Source: Pseudomonas sp. REP124
GTDB lineage: Bacteria; Pseudomonadota; Gammaproteobacteria; Pseudomonadales; Pseudomonadaceae
DNA: 52,470 nt
NCBI RefSeq assembly: GCF_020164475.1
Contig: NZ_JAIQWX010000031.1
Span: 1 to 52,470, forward strand
Direction of reading: 5' to 3'
The notes beneath the pieces were generated by a model. The model searched no databases and was not told the DNA's origin. It saw nothing but the letters and a program-made list of their open reading frames with translations. Both the position numbers and the translations under genes were made by a program. Below are positions 16,019 through 23,747 of this stretch, one piece after another (the first letter of the stretch is position 1; every line of letters begins with the position of its first letter).

Positions 16019-16948
16019 TCAGCTCCTGGCCAGTTGCGTGGTGACGGGGCGCTTGAGTTGCGCCTCTGCTTCGGAAACGGAACGAGGTGGCGGGGTCGGT
16101 TCGACGCCGATCATCCGGGCGGTGTTATTGCCCAGATACGCTTCGAGGGTGTCCTCGTCGAGGTTCAGACCCTGCGGCGGCTCGTGGCACAACACTTCCA
16201 GCAGGCGCAGCCACATGCCCGGTTCGTTCGGCGGCGTATCGGTACCGAACAGGATCTTGTGGGTCGGCAGGACCTTGGCGAACTCGACGATCCGCGATTG
16301 CAGGCACCAGCCCGATTCGCAGTAGACGTTGGGCAGCTCCATCGCCCATTGCATCGGTTCGAACACATAGACGCCGCCGGTCTGCACGCCGAAGTGCGCC
16401 ATGATGAAGTCGACGTTGGGGAACTCCTTGATCATCGGCACCCATTCCGACGGGATGCTGTAAGGGCCGTCGCCGGTGTGCAGCTTGACCGGAATGCCCA
16501 GTTCGGCGCATTTCTCGAAGGCCGGGCGCACCCAGTCCATGGCTCGGTCAGGACGGTAGGCGTGCATGTTGGCCTGCATCTGGACCATCTTGAAACCGTG
16601 TTCCTTGACGTAGCGTTCGATTGCTTCGACGCCGTTTTCCACACCGCAGCGCGGGTTGTAGACGAAACAGCCGATGAAACGGTCCGGGTAGGTCTGCACC
16701 ATTTTCAGGGTGTAGGCCATGTAGGCGTCGATGGACTCACGGCCACTGAGTTCGCCGTCGGTCCAGGTGTAGATGGTGTTGCCCTGCGGTGGCTGGATGA
16801 AGGCTTTGTCGATGCGGCGAGGCTTGCCGTTGACCATGTACGGGCCATCCATCATCTCCAGGAGACGCTCGCCGGTGAACGGGTCACCGTCATGCCTCCA
16901 GGCGAGGTCCACCAGATCGGTGGGATAGCAGCTGATATCGATGATCAT
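16019..16948 (-). CDS. ACMSD-type amidohydrolase paralogue lacking the HxH metal motif
   Basis: Paralogue of the downstream gene, 309 aa from ATG 16948, which has AGGAG 10-14 bases upstream; a longer frame (to 17002) lacks a ribosome site. It keeps HTGDGP, MAHFGVQ and FGTDTPPNEPGM. The N-terminal metal motif, however, is DISCYP where the neighbour has DTHLHP, so both histidines are replaced (Ser6, Tyr8). A further His in KLHANMH is Gln here (QMQANMH). The protein may bind metal differently, act as a regulatory or structural partner in a hetero-oligomer, or be an inactive copy; its otherwise strong conservation argues against decay. It is the first gene of the leftward operon. Confidence 0.82.
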   Translation of the reverse strand: MIIDISCYPTDLVDLAWRHDGDPFTGERLLEMMDGPYMVNGKPRRIDKAFIQPPQGNTIYTWTDGELSGRESIDAYMAYTLKMVQTYPDRFIGCFVYNPRCGVENGVEAIERYVKEHGFKMVQMQANMHAYRPDRAMDWVRPAFEKCAELGIPVKLHTGDGPYSIPSEWVPMIKEFPNVDFIMAHFGVQTGGVYVFEPMQWAMELPNVYCESGWCLQSRIVEFAKVLPTHKILFGTDTPPNEPGMWLRLLEVLCHEPPQGLNLDEDTLEAYLGNNTARMIGVEPTPPPRSVSEAEAQLKRPVTTQLARS

Positions 16949-17154
16949 TGAAGTCGATCTCCTGATAGCGGGGAAGGGAACCTTGCGGTTCGCAGCAGCC
17001 ACGTCCCGGGCAATCGGCCATTTCTATGCGCGAAGAATCACGCATTCCCTCGCCTGGTCGCATCCGGCTCGGGACGCTGGCTGCTTGGGGGGAAGTATTG
17101 GAAGGGGGTGTCGGGTTCGTACAATATTAATTGGGCGAGGGGTTGATATGCGTT

Positions 17155-17168
17155 CGATATGGATATCG
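17155..17168. promoter_or_regulatory. Palindrome CGATAT-GG-ATATCG, candidate operator
   Basis: A perfect 6+2+6 inverted repeat lies about 200 bases upstream of the amidohydrolase operon start, beside a related half-site (GATATG at 17145-17150). AT-rich dyads of this kind are typical of LysR-type binding sites, and a LysR gene is adjacent. Function is inference. Confidence 0.35.
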
Positions 17169-17190
17169 TTTCAGTGGTTGTTTTTGCCGG

Positions 17191-17272
17191 CGCCTTTGCT
17201 GGCAAGCCAGCTCCTACAGTTGTGTCGTATTGGCGCGAGTCCTCTGTAGGAAATGGCTTGCCAGCGAAGGCG
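17191..17272. repeat. Inverted REP pair of a second type
   Basis: CGCCTTTGCTGGCAAGCCAG at the left and its near inverse from 17244 (CTGTAGGAAATGGCTTGCCA) form a BIME. The sequence class differs from the GGGAGCGGGCTTGC type. It directly abuts the LysR stop codon. Confidence 0.7.
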
Positions 17273-18163
17273 TCAGAGCTGTGTCAGCAATGCCAACTGC
17301 TTGACTGCTTCAACCATCGGTGCCACCCGCTCGGCCTGACCCGGTGGCCACACCGCATACAGGTTGTAATGCGCCGCAATCTGCGCCTCGTTCAACGCCA
17401 CCAGCCGTCCACTGCGCAACGCGTCGGCTGCCAACAAGCCACGCACCAGTCCCGCACCGACGCCGGCCTCGGCAGCGGCAATCAGGTTCGCCGCATTATC
17501 GAACACCACCCGTGCAGGTGGCTCGACGGGAGGCAGGCCGGCCGCATCCAGCCACGGAATCCATGACCGTCGCGTATAGCCCAACAACGGCAATTCAAGG
17601 ATCTGCACCGGACTCAATGGCAGCTCCACACCATGACGCTCCAGCAGCACAGGTGAAGCCACCGCCATCACCCGATCCCCGCAAATCTGCGTCATCTCGC
17701 AGTCGTCCCAGTCGCCATAACCGTAGCGCAAGGCCAGGTCCACCCGCTCGAAAGCACTGCGATCGGAGCGTGGCATCGACAGCAGCACCACCTCATGGTC
17801 GGGCAACAAGTCCAGCAGTTGCGGCAGGCGCGGATTGAGCCAGCTCTGGGCCAGTTCGCTGTCGATGTCGAGAGTCAGGCGCTGGGCCACGCTGCGATTT
17901 TTCACCGAAGACAGCGCCCGGTCGATCTGCGCCAATCCGTCAGACAGCACGCTGGCGAAAAGTTGCCCGGCATCGGTCAGATTGCTGCCGCCGCCTTCGC
18001 GCACGAATAGCGGCTGGCCGATGAAGTCTTCAAGGGCGCGGATCTGCTGGCTGATGGCGCTGTGGGTCAGATCGAGTTTACGCGCCGCGCTGGAGAAACT
18101 GCCGCTGCGCGCCGCCTGGATAAACGCACTCATGGACTGCACCGACGGGTATCGCTTGTACAT
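17273..18163 (-). CDS. LysR-family regulator (GcvA-like)
   Basis: LysR-type regulator of 296 aa from ATG 18163. The N-terminal winged helix covers residues 7-65, with recognition region [25 protein letters not shown] substrate-binding domain follows (about 90-296), with [14 protein letters not shown] and [22 protein letters not shown] typical of GcvA/TrpI-like members. It is divergent from the molybdenum hydroxylase genes (119 bases) and lies upstream of the amidohydrolase/UbiD operon in the same direction. It could therefore control both sides; autoregulation from the shared intergenic region is likely for the family. An upstream extension of the frame overlaps the divergent gene and is rejected. 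Confidence 0.92.
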   Translation of the reverse strand: MYKRYPSVQSMSAFIQAARSGSFSSAARKLDLTHSAISQQIRALEDFIGQPLFVREGGGSNLTDAGQLFASVLSDGLAQIDRALSSVKNRSVAQRLTLDIDSELAQSWLNPRLPQLLDLLPDHEVVLLSMPRSDRSAFERVDLALRYGYGDWDDCEMTQICGDRVMAVASPVLLERHGVELPLSPVQILELPLLGYTRRSWIPWLDAAGLPPVEPPARVVFDNAANLIAAAEAGVGAGLVRGLLAADALRSGRLVALNEAQIAAHYNLYAVWPPGQAERVAPMVEAVKQLALLTQL

Positions 18164-18281
18164 GCTGTTAGTCCTACTTACACAGGATGGCAGAAATCGT
18201 CGCTGGCCCGATTTTCCCAAGGTTTTCAATAATCGATCACCAGGCCTGCACAAAGACGGGCCGCTCTTTTGGAGCCTGACA

Positions 18282-18746
18282 ATGATCGAATTCACGGTAA
18301 ACGGCGAACGACGCGAGCTGGCAGAGACATCTCCCTCCACGCCCTTGTTATGGGTGTTGCGTGATCACTTGAAACTCACCGGCACCAAGTTCGGCTGCGG
18401 CATGGGCCTGTGCGGTGCCTGCACCGTACACCTGGACGGCGTCGCGGTGCGCTCCTGCCAGTTGCCGGTCGCCGCCGTAGCGGGGCACCACATCACCACC
18501 ATCGAAGGATTGTCACCCACTGAACAGCATCCGCTGCAACTGGCCTGGGTTGCCGAAGATGTGCCGCAATGCGGTTACTGTCAATCGGGTCAGATCATGT
18601 CAGCCGCCGCGCTGCTCAACACAGGTGCCGCGGTGACCGACGATTCGATCCGCAATGCCATGTCCGGCAACTTGTGCCGCTGCGGTACATACGGTCGGAT
18701 CAATAAAGCGATCAAGCGCGCGGCCAACGCGCCGAAGGAGGCGTGA
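18282..18746 (+). CDS. Molybdenum hydroxylase 2Fe-2S subunit (IorA/NicA type)
   Basis: Iron-sulfur subunit of 154 aa with the two [2Fe-2S] sites of the xanthine oxidase family. The plant-ferredoxin-like site is Cys39, Cys44, Cys47 and Cys59 ([16 protein letters not shown]). The helical site is Cys97 and Cys100 (CGYC) with Cys132 and Cys134 (LCRC). It passes electrons from the Mo cofactor subunit encoded next. Length and lack of an FAD domain fit isoquinoline 1-oxidoreductase, nicotinate hydroxylase or aldehyde oxidoreductase small subunits. Start ATG 18282 has TTTTGGAGCCTGACA upstream. The stop overlaps the next start (TGATG). Confidence 0.95.
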   Translation: MIEFTVNGERRELAETSPSTPLLWVLRDHLKLTGTKFGCGMGLCGACTVHLDGVAVRSCQLPVAAVAGHHITTIEGLSPTEQHPLQLAWVAEDVPQCGYCQSGQIMSAAALLNTGAAVTDDSIRNAMSGNLCRCGTYGRINKAIKRAANAPKEA

Positions 18747-20950
18747 TGACGATCTCCCCGATGGATGTTTCGCGGCGCGTGTTTCTCAAGCAAACCGCGA
18801 CCGTTACCTGCGGTCTGGCCATTGCCTTTTACCTGCCTTCGAGTCTGGCCGCGACTGACCCGAAAACCTCGGTGCCGGCAAGCGAATTCGAGCCCAACGC
18901 CTGGGTACGGATCCTGCCGGACGGCACGGTGAAGCTGGTGGTGCACAAGCACGACTCCGGCACTGGAACGCATACCGCGTTGGCCGCCTGTGTGGCCGAG
19001 GAACTGGACGTCAACCCGATGACCGTGCAGGTGATCTCGCCGGAAGATCCGTTCCTCGAAACCTACATTCATCCGATCTGGAAAGTCTTCTCAACCGGCG
19101 GCAGCACCAGTGTTTCGCTGGAATACGACCGCCTGCGCATGGCCGGCGCCACGGCCCGGGCGCTGCTGATCGCGGCGGCTGCCAAACAGTGGAAAGTCAG
19201 CCCCGATAGCTGCATCACCGAAGAAGGCCGTGTGATTCATGGGGAGAGCAAACGCAACCTGGGCTACGGCGAACTGGTGGGCGTCGCCGCGCATCTCTCG
19301 GCCCCGGCCAAGGTCTCGCTCAAGGACCCGGCACAGTTCAAGTACATCGGCAAACTGCGGCACAAGCGCGATGCCCAGGCCAAGGTCTGCGGGCGCTTCC
19401 AGTACAGCATCGACGTGGTGCTGCCGGACATGCTGGTGGCGGTGATTCAACGCGCTCCCGTGCTGGGGGCGAACGTTGTGGCGGTGGACAGTGCGGCTGC
19501 GCTGCAAATACCCGGCGTGCGCAAGGTGATCACAGTGCCGGGGCGTCCCGATGTACTCGGCGGCAACGTCGAAGGCGTGGCGGTGTTGGCGGACAGCTAC
19601 TGGGCCGCGCATCAGGGCCGCGAATTGCTCAAGGTGCAGTGGAGCGACTCGCCGCTGGCGGGTTTCGACAGTGATGAACTGGCCAAGGCCCAGGTAGCGG
19701 CGCTGGCGGACAAAGGCGCGCAACGGGTGTCCGCGATGGCGGCGGGCGATGTGAACGCACAATGGCCAGACGCCGCGAAGCTGCTCGAAGCCGATTACCG
19801 CATGCCCTACAAGGTGCAGAATCCGCTGGAACCGATCTGCATCACCGCGCAGGTCAAGGACAACGCCATCACCTATTGGGGAGGGGTGCAGGTGCCGTCG
19901 TCGGCGCTGGAAGCGGCGCAAATCGTGTGCAAGATCACCAAGGACAACGTCACCATCAACGAGTTGGTGTCCGGTGGCAGCTTCGGTGCGCGAGAGGCCA
20001 AATACTGGCTGTTCGAAGTGGCCTACCTGGCGCAGCAAGCCAGGGTGCCGGTAAAACTGATGAACAGCCGCGAAGACGAAATGCGCTCATTGTTCATGCA
20101 CCCGGCCACGCTGCACCGGGCCAAAGGTGCGCTGGATGCGCAGGGCCGCTTGACCGCGTTGCGGCTCGAGGCGGTGTCGCCGGCCTCGCCGGAACAGTGG
20201 GAGCCGGGCTATTTCGAGCGCCCCGACAAAATGGACTACAGCACCACCGAAGCCATCACCGCGTGGGATTTCGCCTATCGCCCGGCCAACCTCGACCTGA
20301 CGTGGGTCAGGCACGAGAGCCAGGTGCCCAGCGGTTGGTATCGCTCGGTGAGCTTCATTCCCAACGTGTTCGCCGTGGAAAGTTTCATGGATGAATTGGC
20401 CCATGGCGCCGGGCAAGACCCGCTGGCCTTCCGCCTGGCCAACATGAAGGATCGGCCACCGCATGTCGCCGTTTTGAAAAGCGCCGCCGAACGCGCCGGT
20501 TGGGGCCAGCCGCTGCCCGAAGGCACGGCGCTGGGGATCGCCACCAACCAGGGATACACCAGCTTCATTGCGGTGGTTGCGCGCCTGTCGCGAAAAGAAG
20601 GCGCGATCAAGGTCGAGAAGCTCACCTGTGTGGTCGATTGCGGCTTGGCGGTGTCGCCAGGCGGAGTCGAAGAGCAGATCTACGGCGGCTTGATGTGGGG
20701 ACTCGGCCATGCGCTGTTCGACCGGATGGACATCAAACAGGGCAGGGTGGTGCAGAGCAACTTCCATGATTACCGGGTGACGCGCATGTCGGACATGCCG
20801 GCGGTGGACATCCTGGTCATCGATGGCGAACCAGGTAAACCCGGTGGCGTTGGCGAACTGGGCAGCCCGTCGGTGGCCCCGGCGATTGCCAATGCCCTGT
20901 TCAGCCTGACCGGGGTGCGTCAGCGCTCTACACCGCTGAACCTGGGATAG
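18746..20950 (+). CDS. Molybdopterin-binding hydroxylase large subunit with Tat signal (IorB-like)
   Basis: Mo-cofactor subunit of 734 aa. The N-terminus carries a twin-arginine signal (SRRVFLKQTATVTCGLAIAF), so the enzyme may be exported folded or membrane-associated, as in IorB-like proteins. Moco blocks are visible: SGGSFGAREAKYW, the substrate-channel region, and the C-terminal GGVGELGSPSVAPAIANAL, which holds the catalytic Glu. There is no FAD subunit and no fused cytochrome, so the electron acceptor is not encoded here. ATG 18746 is preferred over GTG 18743 because GAAGGAGG ends five bases before it. Family reactions hydroxylate a carbon next to ring nitrogen (isoquinoline, nicotinate) or oxidise aldehydes; the substrate here is unknown. 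Confidence 0.92.
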   Translation: MTISPMDVSRRVFLKQTATVTCGLAIAFYLPSSLAATDPKTSVPASEFEPNAWVRILPDGTVKLVVHKHDSGTGTHTALAACVAEELDVNPMTVQVISPEDPFLETYIHPIWKVFSTGGSTSVSLEYDRLRMAGATARALLIAAAAKQWKVSPDSCITEEGRVIHGESKRNLGYGELVGVAAHLSAPAKVSLKDPAQFKYIGKLRHKRDAQAKVCGRFQYSIDVVLPDMLVAVIQRAPVLGANVVAVDSAAALQIPGVRKVITVPGRPDVLGGNVEGVAVLADSYWAAHQGRELLKVQWSDSPLAGFDSDELAKAQVAALADKGAQRVSAMAAGDVNAQWPDAAKLLEADYRMPYKVQNPLEPICITAQVKDNAITYWGGVQVPSSALEAAQIVCKITKDNVTINELVSGGSFGAREAKYWLFEVAYLAQQARVPVKLMNSREDEMRSLFMHPATLHRAKGALDAQGRLTALRLEAVSPASPEQWEPGYFERPDKMDYSTTEAITAWDFAYRPANLDLTWVRHESQVPSGWYRSVSFIPNVFAVESFMDELAHGAGQDPLAFRLANMKDRPPHVAVLKSAAERAGWGQPLPEGTALGIATNQGYTSFIAVVARLSRKEGAIKVEKLTCVVDCGLAVSPGGVEEQIYGGLMWGLGHALFDRMDIKQGRVVQSNFHDYRVTRMSDMPAVDILVIDGEPGKPGGVGELGSPSVAPAIANALFSLTGVRQRSTPLNLG

Positions 20951-20955
20951 CGGAC

Positions 20956-21849
20956 ATGGACTTGCGCTTGCTGAGGTACTTCATGGCCCTGGCCGAAGAG
21001 CTGCATTTCGGCCGAGCCGCCAACCGCTTGCATATCTGCCAGCCACCCCTGAGCCAGCAGATCCGTCTGCTGGAGGAGGAACTGGGCACGCCGTTGTTCG
21101 AACGCAGCCATCACCGGGTCGAGTTGACCGCCGCCGGGCAGATGCTCAAGGAACAGGCGCCGCTGGTGTTCGAACAACTCGACCGCGCGCTGGACCTGAC
21201 GCGCCAGACCGGCCGTGGCCAGTTGGGCGAATTGGAAATCGGCATGATCAGCTCGGTAATGGTCGGGGTGCTGCCACGGGCGTTACACCTGTTTCGCGAG
21301 CGTTATCCGCAAGTGAACTGGCACCTGCATGAGATGACCCCGGCAGCGCAAGTCAAGGCGCTCAAGGAGAAGCGTATAGACGCCTGCGTATTTCGGGTCG
21401 GCTATGACGACCCGCAATTGCGCAATGAACTGTTGATCTACGAGCCCATCCGGGTGGTCATGCCGGTTGATCATCCGTTGGCAAGGCGCGAAGCCCTGGC
21501 ACCGTCGGATCTGGCTCAGGAGCCATTTGTCGCCCTGGAATTGAAACAATCGCGGTTCGCCGACTTTCTCTTTCAGTGCTGCATCCAGGCCGGCTTCACC
21601 CCACAGATCCGCCAGCAGGTGATCGAGGTGCAAACCTTGCTCAGTCTGGTGCGTGCCGGTTTCGGCGTGGCGTTGCTGCCGGCGTCCATCGAGCAATTGG
21701 CGCCGGCGGGCCTGGTATTCCGGCGCCTGACTCCGGCATTGCCGGAGGTGCCGCTGTACGCCACATACCGCGCGGACGATGATTCGCCGGTGCTCAAGCT
21801 GTTTCTTGATACTTTGCGCGAGCTAGTTCTTGAGGAAGGGGGTGGTTGA
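20956..21849 (+). CDS. LysR-family regulator (CatR/ClcR-like group)
   Basis: LysR-type regulator of 297 aa starting five bases after the hydroxylase stop, so it is probably cotranscribed with it. The N-terminus MDLRLLRYFMALAEELHFGR followed by AANRLHICQPPLSQQIRLLEE is characteristic of the group controlling aromatic and organic acid catabolism. The effector domain contains ELEIGMISSVMVGVLPRAL and ALKEKRIDACVFRVG. It is the second LysR of this catabolic locus; the target may be the hydroxylase operon or the opposite-strand UbiD operon. Confidence 0.92.
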   Translation: MDLRLLRYFMALAEELHFGRAANRLHICQPPLSQQIRLLEEELGTPLFERSHHRVELTAAGQMLKEQAPLVFEQLDRALDLTRQTGRGQLGELEIGMISSVMVGVLPRALHLFRERYPQVNWHLHEMTPAAQVKALKEKRIDACVFRVGYDDPQLRNELLIYEPIRVVMPVDHPLARREALAPSDLAQEPFVALELKQSRFADFLFQCCIQAGFTPQIRQQVIEVQTLLSLVRAGFGVALLPASIEQLAPAGLVFRRLTPALPEVPLYATYRADDDSPVLKLFLDTLRELVLEEGGG

Positions 21850-22309
21850 ACTTGAGAATCGCAACTGTGAGAAAGATTTGAGCCAGAGTGGCGGAGTTTC
21901 GGCGAGTACCGGGTTGGATTGGATGGGTGAGTTGATATCCAGACATATAATTTAACATAATATACATTACACGTAACATCGTGTATCAATATTAGGCCGG
22001 TTGCGCAGTGCTTTTTAACGCCTTTGTCAGCAACCACTAATAAATGGAAAGCACCGCTATGGCCGTAACCATTTGTTTTAATTGGCTATAATTTTTCTGC
22101 CTTCGTTTTCCTCCAGCCGTTTAGTCATAGATCGCCGGAAAGTCACTCTCTACAAGCTCCTAGATCATCGATTTCGGTTTTTCCATTGAATAACGATTAT
22201 GCGCGCGCTCATATTTCCGCCGAACAATGACCATCACTCAAGTGAAAACCACTCTAACTCTATGTGTTTTCCATAAATTTTTTCTACTGCTGCCTGGTAA
22301 GCTGAGCGT

Positions 22310-22633
22310 ATGCCCAAGCGATTCCGCGTTGAAACCCGCCCAATAGTCATCAATCAGTGGAAAAACGATGACTCAAATCTCTATTTTCCGCGAGACAACG
22401 ACCATGTCTGGCTCGCATTCCACGGATTAGTGACTAATGCTTACTCGAGGTCTGGCGCTAACATATTGATTTTTAATTGCTTGTGGTACTTGTTCCGCTC
22501 CGACAGCGAAATTTCGCACCCAAAGAGTTTCCGTCGAATTCTGATCATGCTCGGTATTCAGTGGAAAATAATCGCGCTTTTGTGGCGCTACCGACCTATC
22601 ATACGTGACAGCCATCATTGGACTTGCCAGTAG
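22310..22633 (+). CDS. Doubtful hypothetical protein in AT-rich DNA
   Basis: An open frame of 107 aa (MPKRFRVETRPIVINQWKND at its start) with no recognisable domain. No good ribosome site is visible (GGTAAGCTGAGCGT upstream is weak), and the codon use is unlike the neighbours. Aromatic and basic residues are frequent (ILIFNCLWYLF, IIALLWRYR). It may be a chance frame or a remnant of a transferred gene. Confidence 0.2.
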   Translation: MPKRFRVETRPIVINQWKNDDSNLYFPRDNDHVWLAFHGLVTNAYSRSGANILIFNCLWYLFRSDSEISHPKSFRRILIMLGIQWKIIALLWRYRPIIRDSHHWTCQ

Positions 22634-22659
22634 TCGACCCTCCTCATACAACTTCTAAT

Positions 22660-22669
22660 AGACCGGTCT
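22660..22669. promoter_or_regulatory. Palindrome AGACCGGTCT
   Basis: A perfect 10-bp palindrome within TAATAGACCGGTCTCAAT. TetR-type repressors such as NemR use TAGAC...GTCTA dyads, although with longer spacing. No gene is correctly placed downstream, so it may be an orphan site. Confidence 0.25.
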
Positions 22670-22751
22670 CAATCTGAAGGTCTGATTCATGATTTATACA
22701 ATTGGGCATAGTCTACCGACCGACGCCCCGCTAATCGCTTGGAAAATGGGT

Positions 22752-22783
22752 TAACTCGACTAAACATCTATTTAGTAGAGTTA
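22752..22783 (-). terminator. Hairpin downstream of the LysR gene, possible terminator
   Basis: TAACTCGACTAAA and TTTAGTAGAGTTA are inverted copies with one mismatch around the loop CATCTA. It lies 26 bases beyond the LysR stop in the direction of transcription. The stem is AT-rich and only a short T run follows (CCCATTTTCC), so termination is possible but not typical; an operator is the alternative. Confidence 0.4.
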
Positions 22784-22808
22784 TTGCTCTACACGGATGA
22801 CCCCGCCC

Positions 22809-23747
22809 TTACATGAACCCCGCCGCGAACCGCCCACGCAGATATTCGACAAAAACACTGACTGCTCTCGGTACATGTGCCGAATAAGGACGCACCAGAT
22901 AAATGTCCTCCGGGAACGCCCCTACTGACCGCCATGCCGGCAGCACCTGGACCAGTGCTCCGCTTTTGAGCCCGGCTTGAGCGGTGAAGTCAGGCAATAA
23001 TGCGATACCCAAATCCGTCAGCGCCGCATCACGCAACGCTTCGCTGTTGTTGGTGGCGAAGATGCCTTTGACCGGCACGGTCAGCCGCTTCCCCGCCATC
23101 TGCGCGTCCTCGATTGCCTCGAAGGCCCATGCCGGCGTGTCGCTGCCTCGCGGGTAAAACAGGCAGCTGTGCCCTGCCAGATCATCCGGATGCCGAGGCT
23201 CGCCGAATTTCTCCAGGTAGCTGCGGGTGGCGACCAGCACGGAACGGGTCGGGCTGAGTTTCCAGGCGACGTGGGTATCCGGGATCTGATTGCTGTGCCG
23301 GATGGCGAGGTCGAAACCCTCGGAAGCAATGGAGGAAATCTGGTCGGAAACGTCGAGTTGGACCCTGACTTCGGGGTATTCCTGGAAGAAGCCAGCGAGT
23401 ACCGGTACCAGTTGCTGGCGGGCGAAGGCGACCGGCGCGGTCAGTCGCAGCAGGCCTCGGGCGACACCTGCGGAATCCCGGACATCGGAAAAACTGCGGG
23501 CGATTTGTTCGTAGGCACTACGCACGTCACTGACCAGCGCGTTTCCCGCATCAGTCAATCGCACGCTGCGGGTCGTGCGTTGCACCAGGCTCAACCCCGT
23601 GGCTTTCTCCAGCTCGGCAATGCGCTGACTCACGGCCGACTTGCTGACTCCCAACCTCAGCGCAGCCGCGGTATAGGTCCCCTGCTCTTCCAGGATCGCC
23701 AGCCAGTGCACGTGGGTCCAGAGTTGTTCGACTTCCACTTTAGCCAT
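22809..23747 (-). CDS. LysR-family regulator
   Basis: LysR-type regulator of 312 aa. The winged helix is at residues 10-70 (GTYTAAALRLGVSKSAVSQRIAEL) and the effector domain, with VRVQLDVSDQISSIASEGFDLAIRHS in it, is of the large DsdC/AaeR-like group. Its start overlaps the end of the TetR gene by 8 bases, so the two regulators form a transcriptional unit downstream of mmsA. The target is unknown. Confidence 0.92.
   Translation of the reverse strand: MAKVEVEQLWTHVHWLAILEEQGTYTAAALRLGVSKSAVSQRIAELEKATGLSLVQRTTRSVRLTDAGNALVSDVRSAYEQIARSFSDVRDSAGVARGLLRLTAPVAFARQQLVPVLAGFFQEYPEVRVQLDVSDQISSIASEGFDLAIRHSNQIPDTHVAWKLSPTRSVLVATRSYLEKFGEPRHPDDLAGHSCLFYPRGSDTPAWAFEAIEDAQMAGKRLTVPVKGIFATNNSEALRDAALTDLGIALLPDFTAQAGLKSGALVQVLPAWRSVGAFPEDIYLVRPYSAHVPRAVSVFVEYLRGRFAAGFM

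Larger units (their letters stand above)
16949..17272. other. Intergenic region upstream of the amidohydrolase operon
   Basis: No gene is seen in these 324 bases between the first amidohydrolase and the LysR stop. They hold the likely operon promoter on the - strand (an AT-rich stretch around 17120-17135), the palindrome at 17155-17168 and a REP pair at 17191-17272. A specific promoter could not be fixed by eye. Confidence 0.6.
21850..22808. other. AT-rich 0.96-kb gap without a convincing gene
   Basis: Base composition falls clearly below that of the flanks between the two LysR genes. I see no recognisable protein, tRNA or IS end. It contains one doubtful open frame (22310-22633), a diverged direct repeat (22188-22234 versus 22360-22405), the palindrome AGACCGGTCT (22660-22669) and a 13-bp-arm hairpin (22752-22783). 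It looks like foreign or decayed DNA. Confidence 0.6.

Noticed and set aside
21573..22037. Leftward 154-codon frame overlapping the end of the LysR gene
   Set aside because: Most of it is antisense to the LysR gene, it is Ser/Arg-rich, and it has no recognisable domain or ribosome site.
21850..22808. Insertion sequence remnant in the AT-rich gap
   Set aside because: No transposase motif, terminal inverted repeats or target duplication could be seen; only low GC and weak repeats support foreign origin.
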